DNA of 64,000 nt, from NCBI GenBank assembly GCA_015061845.1, contig SUVT01000001.1, positions 22,741-86,740 of the forward strand, written 5' to 3'. Of the stretch, positions 19,305 through 28,673 are shown piece after piece. Source of the stretch: Lentisphaerota bacterium (lineage in GTDB: Bacteria; Verrucomicrobiota; Lentisphaeria; Victivallales; UBA1829). The position numbers were made by a program, and so were the translations under genes. The notes under the pieces are model-generated. The model was given only the letters and a program-made list of their open reading frames with translations. It had not been told where the DNA came from and did not search any database. Numbering within the stretch: the stretch's first letter is position 1; each line of letters opens with the position of its first letter.

Positions 19305-19877
19305 TTAATCGATTTTTCTCATTTTGTAATTACATGGATCAATTTCAACGTTCACAAACTGACCTAACAATTCAATTTTTATCACCCATAGGAATCTTTT
19401 TTGTTTTTGCACTAAATAGCCATATATCCCTTCAAATTCCCTGGGAGACTCAATTACAAAACGATCATTGACCTGGATCTCTTTTTTATACTCCAGTTTA
19501 GAAGATCTTGCAAGAACTTCCATCATTTGCAAGCCCCTCAACTCTTCAATAAATACCGGCTGATACTCTTCAGACACCTCAAAGATCTTGAGGATTGATT
19601 TTGAATTCCAGATATTTCTTTTTTGAACAGGATTGAGTTGGGCGAAAAGATAGGATTTCAACATGGGACGCAAGACCTCTTTTCTATAAGAATATGGTCT
19701 TCCATTCCTGACAATGTTATGAATTTTGAAATCGGGAATCACCGGCAAATAAACAGGAATCTCACGCTCCCTTAAGTAATTATACAACCTGAATTCATGC
19801 AAAGCATGGGTATAAATAGGAAACCACATATGGTTTTCTCTAGGGGATATCTCTAATGTCTGAGGTTGAAAATCCAT
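19305..19877 (-). CDS. NusG/RfaH/UpxY-like transcription antiterminator at the head of the polysaccharide operon
   Basis: ORF 19305..19922, likely start MDFQPQ at 19877. MWFPIYTHALHEFRLYNYLREREIPVYLPVIP (NGN-like), RPMLKSYLFAQL, C-terminal VNDRFVIESPREFEGIYGYLVQK (KOW-like). Confidence 0.8.
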   Translation of the reverse strand: MDFQPQTLEISPRENHMWFPIYTHALHEFRLYNYLREREIPVYLPVIPDFKIHNIVRNGRPYSYRKEVLRPMLKSYLFAQLNPVQKRNIWNSKSILKIFEVSEEYQPVFIEELRGLQMMEVLARSSKLEYKKEIQVNDRFVIESPREFEGIYGYLVQKQKRFLWVIKIELLGQFVNVEIDPCNYKMRKID

Positions 19878-20328
19878 ATTTTTTCCACGCGCCGCCCCTC
19901 CTCGAGAAAACTGAAACCTCAAAGAGTGGCCTGGATCTATTAGCCGGTCTATGCAGTGCAGAACGTCGTGTCAAGACAACCGCAACGACCCCATCATTAC
20001 TTCTTTTTGATATTTTCCCGAAGTTTTCAGCAAAGAGAAAATACGTTTAAAACCAAAAAAGATACCCCATGAAAACAGCCTATCGAGGTCGCATGAGTTA
20101 TCTTTCCGAAATACGAGGCATGAAATCTCTTCTGTGCAAAGAAATTTTTCCTTTGTGCTTGCACTCTCTCCGTTCGCACAAGCCGCACTACGACATAAAT
20201 AAAAATCCATGGATACATTCGGATAAAAACTGCTAAAAATACTAACTGTATTCGGCAGTGAATTCAAAATGCGCCTCATCGTGATCTCCATTCTGTCGTG
20301 TTAAATATCTCCGCGCCTAATTTAGCAC

Positions 20329-20357
20329 ATTATCTAAAAAAATCAAGTTTTTTTCAA
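20329..20357 (-). promoter_or_regulatory. Candidate sigma70-type promoter for the polysaccharide operon
   Basis: Minus strand TTGAAA (20357-20352), 17-nt spacer, GATAAT (20334-20329), about 450 nt upstream of the antiterminator start. Confidence 0.5.
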
Positions 20358-20473
20358 AAAAATATATACTACATCGCACAAGTTTTCATGAAACAGTCAC
20401 CTAAAATTGTCTCAAAAATAATTATCAGCAATTGTAAGTATTTTGTAATTTTTCAGAAAATTGAAATTTCTCT

Positions 20474-21490
20474 TTACCTACTCGAAATTTCCGGAATTGA
20501 TTCCTGCCGGACGACTTCCGTTTCAATCAGTTTCTGTATCTTCAATTCGGGATTCCGGATTTTTCTTACCAGTTGTTTATACGCTTCGATCCCCGTAAGA
20601 AATGGATGCTGCTCAACGGTAGCTATTGGATAAAAATCGCTGATCCCACGCAGATTACCGAACCCGCCCAGGGCAATTTTTCCCTGCCAATCTATGGATC
20701 GCTGATTCAAACATTTGATCAAACGGAACGTATCATCATCAGAACAGGTTAATGCGGCAGTAAAGTCCGGATATTTTTTCAGGATCCGGGACAGGTTGAT
20801 ATTTGCTTCTCCGACAGAATCTTCATTCAGGATAAATGACCGTTCTTTCCAATCCCGGATCCCAAACTCTTTCATGGCATCAAACATTCCGTCCAGACGT
20901 TTCAGATTGTTCGCAGAATGATAGATCATCACAATATCCCGGTGTCCTTTTTCAAGAACAGCTTTCATGAGCTGGTATCCTCCGGAATAAGAATCACAAG
21001 CAACATATTCGGGAAAAACAGTACTTCCCGCCATATCTTCCAGATAAAGCACCGGCAGCCCCACATCAGGAAGCACCCCGTAATTGGCAGTAAGAATCCC
21101 ATCTACGGGGATCGACCGCAATTCCTGAAGTACGGCATTCATCTGATCCATACCGGGAGAACAGATAGTGACAATGGAGTGATCCTGAATTGCGGCATGC
21201 TGGATTCCATAAGCAATCCGGGAATAGTAGGGAGAATGGATCGCTCCGAAAAAGACAAAGTGATATTTTGGATATTTTCCTGTCCGGAGTACAGTTGTGC
21301 CGCCTCTGCCGATTCCCCGTTTCACCAGATTTTCTGCTGCAAGCAGGCTTACCGCTTTATTCGCCGTCTTTTTATTGACATTGAACCGTTCCGCCAGTTC
21401 ATATTCAGAAGGGAATCTGGTTCCGACCGGATATTTTCCATCACACAACTCTTTTTTCAATGTTGCAACAATACGATCTATCTTTTCCAT
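20474..21490 (-). CDS. Transcriptional regulator, GntR-type HTH + LacI-like sugar-sensor domain
   Basis: LKKELCDGKYPVGTRFPSEYELAERFNVNKKTANKAVSLLAAENLVKRGIGRGGTTV, then a LacI-like periplasmic-binding fold (VDGILTANYG, ALGGFGNLRGISDFYPIATVEQ). Confidence 0.9.
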   Translation of the reverse strand: MEKIDRIVATLKKELCDGKYPVGTRFPSEYELAERFNVNKKTANKAVSLLAAENLVKRGIGRGGTTVLRTGKYPKYHFVFFGAIHSPYYSRIAYGIQHAAIQDHSIVTICSPGMDQMNAVLQELRSIPVDGILTANYGVLPDVGLPVLYLEDMAGSTVFPEYVACDSYSGGYQLMKAVLEKGHRDIVMIYHSANNLKRLDGMFDAMKEFGIRDWKERSFILNEDSVGEANINLSRILKKYPDFTAALTCSDDDTFRLIKCLNQRSIDWQGKIALGGFGNLRGISDFYPIATVEQHPFLTGIEAYKQLVRKIRNPELKIQKLIETEVVRQESIPEISSR

Positions 21491-21531
21491 TATACGCTCC
21501 AGTTCTCATTTCTCATAAATATAGCACACAT

Positions 21532-21638
21532 AATCGGATGGGTCAATAAAGTTTTGAAAAAAAATTAAAAATATATTGACAATATGAAATTTTCGATGTA
21601 TAATAGCAGCGAGGGATCTTTTAATTGGATGGGTCATT
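21532..21638. repeat. Pair of 16-bp near-identical direct repeats flanking the promoter (candidate operators)
   Basis: AATCGGATGGGTCAAT (21532-21547) and AATTGGATGGGTCATT (21623-21638), 14/16 identical, 91 bp apart. Confidence 0.6.
21576..21604 (+). promoter_or_regulatory. Consensus sigma70-type promoter
   Basis: TTGACA (21576-21581), 17-nt spacer, TATAAT (21599-21604), ahead of the plus-strand cassette. Confidence 0.65.
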
Positions 21639-21819
21639 TCAAGTTAAAAAAACGAGACCGGATAAATGAGACAATATGAGAAGTTCTCTTGGTTTATCAT
21701 ATTTTCTCTTTTTATTCTCAAAATAAATACTTGATTTTGCATCCGGAAGCTAATATATTTAGAAAGTATTTGATTTTTGGACAATAAGATGATGAAGCAG
21801 AGAAAGGATGGAACGACGA

Positions 21820-22118
21820 TGAAAAAAACGCTGGAACATGTGACAAAAGACCAGACCCGCCTGAGTGTAAGAATGTTTACCCTGATTGAACTTCTTGTAA
21901 ATGCTGCTTGTAAAGTTAGGGTTTCGCCGTTGTTTCAACTCAAAAAATTTGATAAAAACTGCACATCCTTACGCCCGACAGGGCGCACTTCACGTTTGAC
22001 GCAGTCAAACTCTTCACACCTTCACATCTTCACTCAATCAGCGTTCACGCTGATTGAACTTCTGGTTGTGATTGCGATCATCGTAATCTCTACCAATAAT
22101 TGTATCATCGCAAATTAA
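21820..22118 (+). pseudogene. Interrupted/chimeric prepilin-like gene with two FTLIELLV motifs and no mature pseudopilin body
   Basis: ORF 21777..22118. [27 protein letters not shown] is followed by 48 residues of unrelated sequence before a second [13 protein letters not shown], then a stop at 22118. AAAGGATGG upstream of the 21820 ATG. Confidence 0.6.
21882..22063 (+). repeat. 168-bp-period segment bounded by CTGATTGAACTTCT direct repeats and containing several perfect hairpins
   Basis: Direct repeats 21882-21895 and 22050-22063; hairpins CGCCC-gaca-GGGCG (21972-21985), GTTTGAC-gca-GTCAAAC (21994-22010), TCAATCAGCG-ttca-CGCTGATTGA (22034-22057). Confidence 0.7.
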
Positions 22119-22149
22119 AGTATTTTCACCAACAACGAGAGGTAAAAAA

Positions 22150-22893
22150 ATGAAAAACTGCCAATCAAAAAGAATAGGTTTTACGCTTATCGAATTATTG
22201 GTTGTAATTGCGATTATCGCAATTCTTGCCGGGATGCTGCTTCCGGCATTGAACAGTGCAAGGGAGAAAGGACGTTCCAGTAACTGTACCAACAATCATA
22301 AACAGATCGGCGGGATGTATTTCATGTATGCCGGAGATAATGATGATATGCTTCCCGGATATTACTACAGCTATTTCAGCAACGGCAATGCCAACAGCTA
22401 CTGGCATTACAAACTGTCGGAAAAATATGGTGGAAAATTCAATTCCAGACAGTTTGTCTGTCCTACGCTTTACGAAAGGATCTACGGTTCCAAAAAAGGG
22501 GCTGCCTGGGTACAATGCACCTACGGAGCATCCGTTGCAAATCAGAAATTTGCCTATGGATATCTTTCCCTGCCCGCAAGAAAATTATCAAAATTTGCCT
22601 ATGCTGCACGGGGCGGAATGATCATAGAAAATTATGGGCATACCATGTGGGAACCGACTACAAGCGGTTTCGATATTGCGACACTTAACGGAACGGGAAC
22701 ATACCGGACAGCCTTTGTGCATAATGATCGCGCAAATGTCACTTTCGTTGATGGTCATACAGAAGCCAGACAGAAACGGGAAATTCCTGATGATCAATCT
22801 TATCCGGATCTTGCCAAAACGGTTTGGATCAACACGATCTTTTTCCGTTCAGAGAAGCCGCTTGCCGGCTGGGCAACCATCGAAGGACTGTAA
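22150..22893 (+). CDS. Prepilin-type N-terminal cleavage/methylation domain protein (H-X9-DG type)
   Basis: [34 protein letters not shown]-terminal [16 protein letters not shown]. Confidence 0.92.
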   Translation: MKNCQSKRIGFTLIELLVVIAIIAILAGMLLPALNSAREKGRSSNCTNNHKQIGGMYFMYAGDNDDMLPGYYYSYFSNGNANSYWHYKLSEKYGGKFNSRQFVCPTLYERIYGSKKGAAWVQCTYGASVANQKFAYGYLSLPARKLSKFAYAARGGMIIENYGHTMWEPTTSGFDIATLNGTGTYRTAFVHNDRANVTFVDGHTEARQKREIPDDQSYPDLAKTVWINTIFFRSEKPLAGWATIEGL

Positions 22894-22999
22894 GAAAATA
22901 ATCATTCTCTGCCGAAAACTGCAGTTTCGCAGAGAATATTAGAAATATCCCGGAACGAATTGTTCCATACAACAAAAAACAATCAGAAAGGAAAATGCA

Positions 23000-24031
23000 G
23001 TGAAAAAACTTTTACTCTTTGCAGGTGTTTTTTTGCTCCATGCTGCACTTTCCGCACAAATGAAGGAGCTATCCTTTTATGAAGTGCGTCCCAGAACAGG
23101 GGAAATCGTTATCGATGGAAAGATCGGCGTGAAAGAGTGGCAAAATGTCCCTGTCCACAGCAACTATTACGAATATTACAAAGACAATCCCAAGCCCGGT
23201 GAGCTGAAAACCACATTCCGCATGGTCTATGACGACAAAGGGATCTACATGGCAGTCGTCAATTTTGATGATAACATTCCCGGTTTGAAACGGAATATCA
23301 CAGAATATGACAATATGGATATCTGGCTGGATGACTGCGGAGAATTTCATTTTGACCCCTTTGCGAACGGGATCAGTTATACAAAGTTCACCATCAATGC
23401 AAACGGTGCGTTCCATGATATGCGCCGTCAGGATACCGCAGTTTATCTGCATGACTGGAGCGGTTATGGAACTGTAACTGCTGCGACAATCGGAAAAGAT
23501 GCCTGGTATGTAGAGGCCTTCTTCCCCTGGGATAATCTCAACGGTGTCGCAAAGAACGGGTCTCTCTGGCAGTTCTGTCATACCCGTTACTCCTGGACAA
23601 AGAAATTCCGCGGGATGGTCTCTTCTCCCGGCGGGAACTACAATGCGACAGACAAGTTCGGATATCTCTATTTCTCCGATGGGAAAACAAAACTTGCGCC
23701 GGAAAAAATCGGTTCTCTTCTTCAAACGAAAGCAGCTGTTCCGTGGTGTATTCCCTATGGAAATACACTGGTCAGTTGTACAGGCAGCGGTCTGAAAATG
23801 GATGATCTTTCCGGGCTTCTGAAAGTTGAACGCGAAAAGTACCGGCTCAGCCTCATGGAGATCTCCGCTCTGAACGACAAATCCGTAGAAAAAGAACTTA
23901 CCAAAATCAAAAAATCTGTAAGCGATCTTGAATCTTACGGAGGAATGGCGTTCTACAATGCATGTCTCAAAGCAAATGAAGAACTCTTCAATCTGAAATG
24001 GAAGATCCTCTTCAAGAAAAATTTCCAATAA
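23000..24031 (+). CDS. Secreted CBM9/DOMON-like carbohydrate-binding protein
   Basis: Signal peptide MKKLLLFAGVFLLHAALSAQ; IVIDGKIGVKEWQNVPV, DDKGIYMAVVNFDD, DNMDIWLDDCGEFHFDPFANG, WYVEAFFPWDNL. Confidence 0.75.
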   Translation: MKKLLLFAGVFLLHAALSAQMKELSFYEVRPRTGEIVIDGKIGVKEWQNVPVHSNYYEYYKDNPKPGELKTTFRMVYDDKGIYMAVVNFDDNIPGLKRNITEYDNMDIWLDDCGEFHFDPFANGISYTKFTINANGAFHDMRRQDTAVYLHDWSGYGTVTAATIGKDAWYVEAFFPWDNLNGVAKNGSLWQFCHTRYSWTKKFRGMVSSPGGNYNATDKFGYLYFSDGKTKLAPEKIGSLLQTKAAVPWCIPYGNTLVSCTGSGLKMDDLSGLLKVEREKYRLSLMEISALNDKSVEKELTKIKKSVSDLESYGGMAFYNACLKANEELFNLKWKILFKKNFQ

Positions 24032-24049
24032 CAGTATAAAAGGTGAAGT

Positions 24050-27000
24050 ATGAAAAAACTGTTTTTTACAGCTTGTCTCCTCGCTGCGTCGCTGACTTAT
24101 GCGAAGCATGACGGTTGGTATGTCAATAAATTGACAGAAAATTACAAAACGCCCCATTTGACCTGGGATAAAACCACTCCGCCGCTGAAAGTATTGTTTT
24201 TCATTCAGCCCACGGGAGCCCGTGATGTTGTTGAACTTGCTCAGAGAATGAATATCAAATACACTCCGTTTATCACAAATACTTATTATTCATACACTTC
24301 CAACAGTGTTTACCGGGCAGCTCTTTCAGGGACCTCCGAGTTTGAAAAAAATGAAGAGATCCGCCAGAAAGCAGCTCAGGATCTGGATGTGATCTTTATC
24401 GGAAACGCCCCTTTCACCAAGGTACCGTCCGATATTCAATACCAGATCATGCTGAAAGTTCACAGCGGAACCGGTCTGGTCGTTCACGTTACCAAACTGC
24501 CGTTCAAGAAATTGACAGCCAATCCGATTCCCCTGCCCGATTTTCTGAAAGAAGTCATTCCGCCTCTGGATCAGAAATATCTGAAAGCATACCAGTTCGG
24601 CAAGGGAAGAGTTCTCATGATCAATAATCCGAAATACATGTACACTCCGGCACTTGCCAGTTCCTATTATGCAACAGACAACCGTGCAAAAGCCATTCAG
24701 GAAAATGATTTTGTCTTCCTGACCCGTGCAATGCAATGGGCTGCCGGGAAAGATATCTCCACCGGGATCGTGACCGATAAAGGCACCTGGCTTTCCGCTC
24801 CCGACGGTGCAAACTACAGGATCCGTGATGAATTCAACAACATCCTTGCAACAGGAACTGTAAAAAACGGAAGGATCGACTTCAGCAATCATACCGACGG
24901 AAAATATTTCTGCGATATCATTGTCAAAGGAAAAGCCTGCAGTGTGTTCCCGTTTGAACGGAAATCTGTTCTCGGGAAAGCAAAATTATCCGTCTCAGCA
25001 GAATATCTCCGGGGAAAAGCTCCGTTCAAAGGAACATTTGCGCTGGAAAAAGCCTCAGAAAAGCCTTTGACTCTTACTCTGACATTGACAGATTCTCCTC
25101 ATGCACGGATCTGGGAAAAGAAAACGATCCAGCTCCCTGCCGGAGAAAAAACAGTCTCCTTTGAATTCAAAAACTACCGTATGCCTACAGAAGCAGGTTT
25201 TCTCTATGCAACAGTTACCGATAAAGACGGAACTGTGATCGCCAGAGCTGATAAGGATATGTATTTCCCCTCTGCGGTTCTTCCTGAATATTTTCAGACG
25301 ACATTCGGGACTGCCTCCAGCATCAACATGGCAAATCAGCTTGTAGACAATCTCGGATTCGGATTGGCTCTTGGGTGTCCGGATATCAAAGGAAGCAAAC
25401 AGTTTGCCCAGAAAAACCTGCAGATGGTCTGCTATCTCGTCCGCATTGCCATGGGAAAAGGACCTGAAGGAAATGTCAAACTGCAGTTCCTCACTTCCCA
25501 GGAAGCAAAAGAAGCTGCAAAACTCAAAGATCACAGTGTTTATAATCCGGTTCTCAGAGAACTCTGGAAAAAACAGGTCATGAGAAAATTGGATGGGGTA
25601 ATCAGAGTTTCACCTATTCTTTACAGTCTCGGTGACGAAAACGTGTTGAGCGTTTCCGGCGGTTACGGAGCCTCCGACCTCCCGGCTTTCCGTGCATTCC
25701 TGAAGAAAAAATACGGTACCATTGCAAAACTCAATGAAAACTGGAACCGTTCTTATCAGAGCTTTGATGAAGTCCCCAACCGGGATCTCACCGTTTCTCT
25801 GAAAGAAAAGAATTATCCGGAATGGAACGATCACATCGAATATATGGAACGGCAATTTGCTGATCTTCACCATTATACAGCTGATTTGATCAAATCCAAA
25901 GATCCCCACGCCAAAGTCGGACTGGAAGGAACGTTCGGAAATCATAACATTGAAATGATGATGGAAAAACTGGATTGGTGGGGACCCTACACCAATGAAC
26001 TGGAAGACCAGGTTCTGCGGAGTCTCTTCCCCAACGTTCCCCGGTTCGTCTGGTCCGGTTATCACGGTGAACGCGGAATGAAATCACCGCTGATGAGCCG
26101 CTACATCCTGCTGGGATCTGTCAACGGAAACGGCTGGTATGCAACAGCTACCGACTTCAACCACGACATTCTCTCAGTGGATCAGTCACCCTCTTTCAAC
26201 AAAACTTTCATGGCGGAACTTCAGAGACTTCGGATGGGACTCGGACGCACCCTTGTTGCCAATCCTATGTTCGATTCCAAGATCGGGATCTACTGGAATC
26301 ACATCTCCCGCAGATCTCCGAAAGTTGATGAACGCTGCATCTCTCCGGAAACCGGGATCACTCCGCTGATCCGGTTCAGCAATAAAACCGGTGCTGGCTT
26401 TGAATTCGTCACCGCCAAAAACGGGAAAGAACGTCTGCCGAAAATCAAAGTCCTCTTCCTTTTCGGAATCCATGCAATGAGCGATAAAGAAGCGGAAATG
26501 ATACTGGATTTTGTGAAAAAAGGCGGAACCGTGATTGCAGACTTCGCACCTGCCAGACTGAATGAAAATCTTGCAGTCAGAGACCATAATCCGCTGGCAG
26601 AGTTGTTCGGAAACCAGACTTTGCAGGAAAAGAACAAGTACGTTGTCAAGGCGATTTCCATTCCCGGATTCAAGGCTTCCAAGGCTCTCGTAGATCCTTC
26701 CCGGCCTCTCATGCAGGTCAGAACCTACGGAAAAGGAAAAGCGATCCTGACAAATTTCAACTTCGGGATCGTGGAAACTTCTGCGGATAAATCTACCCCG
26801 TTCACCGGATTTGTGAAAGATCTGCTGGTCAAACACGGCGCTGTCATCCCCTTCAGCCAGACAAACCAGAACAGCCTCTTCCGGGTCAGAACCGGAAAAG
26901 ATTTCACCTTGTTCGGTGTTTATGAAAACAGGGATAACAGCAACACAACGATCAAACTGCCTGAATCAAAATATATCTATGAATCAGGCGTTGGCTTCGT

Positions 27001-27352
27001 CGGAAAACAGTCTGAAATCACAGCGGAATTTTCTCAGGCTGTTCCGTTAAGGGTCTATGCAGCATTTGAGAAAGAACAGGAAGCTCCGATCCTGAAAGCA
27101 CCCCGTACCGTCAAAGCCGGGGAAAATGTTCTTCTCTCTTACAAAAACCTTCCTGCCGGACGCACGATCGTGATCCGCGTAACCGCACCCGATGGCAAGG
27201 AAATGATGGGAAGAACCGTGATCACAAGTACAGATCAAAGCAAAGAATACAGCTTCGGGATTCCCTATAATGCTGCAAAAGGCACTTACAAATTCACCGT
27301 CATGGATCATATCACAGGTCTTGCATCTGTAAAGAGTGTAACCATTAAATAA
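24050..27352 (+). CDS. Secreted GH42-like (beta-galactosidase-like) large glycosidase; paralog of 50964..54443
   Basis: Signal peptide; LYSLGDENVLS, PAFRAFLKKKYGTIAKLNENWNRSYQSFDEV; trimerisation-like region (VLFLFGIHAMSDKEAEMILDFVKKGGTVIADFAP). Confidence 0.75.
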   Translation: MKKLFFTACLLAASLTYAKHDGWYVNKLTENYKTPHLTWDKTTPPLKVLFFIQPTGARDVVELAQRMNIKYTPFITNTYYSYTSNSVYRAALSGTSEFEKNEEIRQKAAQDLDVIFIGNAPFTKVPSDIQYQIMLKVHSGTGLVVHVTKLPFKKLTANPIPLPDFLKEVIPPLDQKYLKAYQFGKGRVLMINNPKYMYTPALASSYYATDNRAKAIQENDFVFLTRAMQWAAGKDISTGIVTDKGTWLSAPDGANYRIRDEFNNILATGTVKNGRIDFSNHTDGKYFCDIIVKGKACSVFPFERKSVLGKAKLSVSAEYLRGKAPFKGTFALEKASEKPLTLTLTLTDSPHARIWEKKTIQLPAGEKTVSFEFKNYRMPTEAGFLYATVTDKDGTVIARADKDMYFPSAVLPEYFQTTFGTASSINMANQLVDNLGFGLALGCPDIKGSKQFAQKNLQMVCYLVRIAMGKGPEGNVKLQFLTSQEAKEAAKLKDHSVYNPVLRELWKKQVMRKLDGVIRVSPILYSLGDENVLSVSGGYGASDLPAFRAFLKKKYGTIAKLNENWNRSYQSFDEVPNRDLTVSLKEKNYPEWNDHIEYMERQFADLHHYTADLIKSKDPHAKVGLEGTFGNHNIEMMMEKLDWWGPYTNELEDQVLRSLFPNVPRFVWSGYHGERGMKSPLMSRYILLGSVNGNGWYATATDFNHDILSVDQSPSFNKTFMAELQRLRMGLGRTLVANPMFDSKIGIYWNHISRRSPKVDERCISPETGITPLIRFSNKTGAGFEFVTAKNGKERLPKIKVLFLFGIHAMSDKEAEMILDFVKKGGTVIADFAPARLNENLAVRDHNPLAELFGNQTLQEKNKYVVKAISIPGFKASKALVDPSRPLMQVRTYGKGKAILTNFNFGIVETSADKSTPFTGFVKDLLVKHGAVIPFSQTNQNSLFRVRTGKDFTLFGVYENRDNSNTTIKLPESKYIYESGVGFVGKQSEITAEFSQAVPLRVYAAFEKEQEAPILKAPRTVKAGENVLLSYKNLPAGRTIVIRVTAPDGKEMMGRTVITSTDQSKEYSFGIPYNAAKGTYKFTVMDHITGLASVKSVTIK

Positions 27353-27364
27353 AGGAACAGAAAC

Positions 27365-28447
27365 ATGAAAAAACTTCTCATTTTTGCCGCAGCTGCTGCA
27401 ATGATCGGGCTTTCCGCAGGAGAACCCGCAATAAAACTTACGGAAAAACAGATCAACAGAAAAGGGGTCAAGTTGACCAGAAAATCATGGAAAGTGAATT
27501 TTCATCATTCCACTTTGACCTTCAGCAATACGCTCTCTCCGGAAGGAAAACTCATCACAAGTGCATGGGATGATCTTTTTCTCGGTATCGGTCATGGAAG
27601 TATCAACAATGGCTCCTGGGATGGATGGAACTTCCTCTCTGCCCAGGGGATCAAGTCAAAGCCTTTGCCGGGTGCAGCACCCGCTTCCAAGGTGGATCTC
27701 GTTCGTTATAACGACAGTTCTTCTGTAAATATCAACTGGCAGAATGGACAGTTCCGGATTCTTCAACAGGCAAATACACCTGCATGGCTTTATGTAAAAG
27801 TTACCATTCCCGAAGGAATCAAAGAGGTGACTCTTCGTGTTCGTCCCGGCGGTTCTCATTACAACATCAAAGGCAGGGAACGCTGGATCCGCTACAATGG
27901 AGCAGATTTTGAAAGTAAAGGCTGGAGTGCCAAAGCCTTTATGCCTGCTGCCGGCGTTGACGGCATGACATTTTTCAGCAGAAATTATAATGAAAAATAT
28001 GGAAATCTTCTTGTTTTTGAATCTGCAAAAGTGGAAAAAATCACATATCGCTGTGAAAATCCGATCTACATCTCTTTCTATGCAAAGCCGGGTGTAAAGG
28101 AAATGAATTTTGCGCTCAGTTACTTCAAGAACGAAGATGCTGAAAATGCGATGAAACGCTTCCTTGTGGAACAGCTTCCCACAGCAAAAAAAGCGATGGA
28201 TTCCATTCAGTGGGATAAAGCTCCGGATTTTACCGAGTTCTCCCGTAATGCAGCTCAAGTCAAGACTCTCATCAGTGGAATTCAAGGTTCAAAGAAAGCC
28301 GCGTTTGAAAAGGAATTTGCAGAAATCAATGCAGCTTACGAAACGGCAAAAGCCAAAAATGATGTTCCCGGCTATACAAATGCGCTGGAACGTCTGCGTA
28401 AACTTCAGAAAAATGTCGGATCTGCCGCAATGGATCTCCTGAACTGA
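27365..28447 (+). CDS. Secreted protein of unknown function
   Basis: Signal peptide MKKLLIFAAAAAMIGLSAG; same strand, 12 nt after the GH42-like gene. Confidence 0.65.
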   Translation: MKKLLIFAAAAAMIGLSAGEPAIKLTEKQINRKGVKLTRKSWKVNFHHSTLTFSNTLSPEGKLITSAWDDLFLGIGHGSINNGSWDGWNFLSAQGIKSKPLPGAAPASKVDLVRYNDSSSVNINWQNGQFRILQQANTPAWLYVKVTIPEGIKEVTLRVRPGGSHYNIKGRERWIRYNGADFESKGWSAKAFMPAAGVDGMTFFSRNYNEKYGNLLVFESAKVEKITYRCENPIYISFYAKPGVKEMNFALSYFKNEDAENAMKRFLVEQLPTAKKAMDSIQWDKAPDFTEFSRNAAQVKTLISGIQGSKKAAFEKEFAEINAAYETAKAKNDVPGYTNALERLRKLQKNVGSAAMDLLN

Positions 28448-28475
28448 TCCGTTCCAAATATCGGAACTCAGAATG

Positions 28476-28510
28476 AAAAGCCGGATGACAACACGCCATC
28501 CGGCTTTTTT
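28476..28510 (+). terminator. Rho-independent terminator
   Basis: AAAAGCCGGATG-acaacacgc-CATCCGGCTTTTTT. Confidence 0.85.
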
Positions 28511-28610
28511 ATTGACATTACAGGAAAAATTCATTATGTTCCAACAATCGGATATTCAACTTCTTATGCAAAGATATAAAAAAAATAAGAAAAAAAAATA
28601 TAAAAGGGGA

Positions 28611-28667
28611 TTGACATTTCACCGCTTTATGGTATAATATGTATAATCAGAATAATGTGTATAATCA
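28611..28667 (+). promoter_or_regulatory. Promoter plus tandem operator-like repeats upstream of the regulator
   Basis: TTGACA (28611-28616), 16-nt spacer, TATAAT (28633-28638); TGTATAATCA at 28640-28649 and 28658-28667. Confidence 0.6.
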
Positions 28668-28673
28668 CAGGAA

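Noticed and set aside
19971-20291. 106-aa minus-strand ORF in the leader of the polysaccharide operon
   Set aside because: No recognisable motif or good ribosome-binding context; better interpreted as untranslated leader, though a leader peptide cannot be excluded.
22038-22295. 85-aa and 106-aa minus ORFs overlapping the pseudopilin start
   Set aside because: Antisense to the conserved [17 protein letters not shown] codons; similar antisense ORFs appear at other prepilin genes (e.g. 31204..31386), as expected from the codon pattern.
23069-24157. 362-aa antisense ORF opposite the CBM9-like gene
   Set aside because: The plus strand has a signal peptide and CBM9-like motifs; the antisense translation looks like a compositional artefact.
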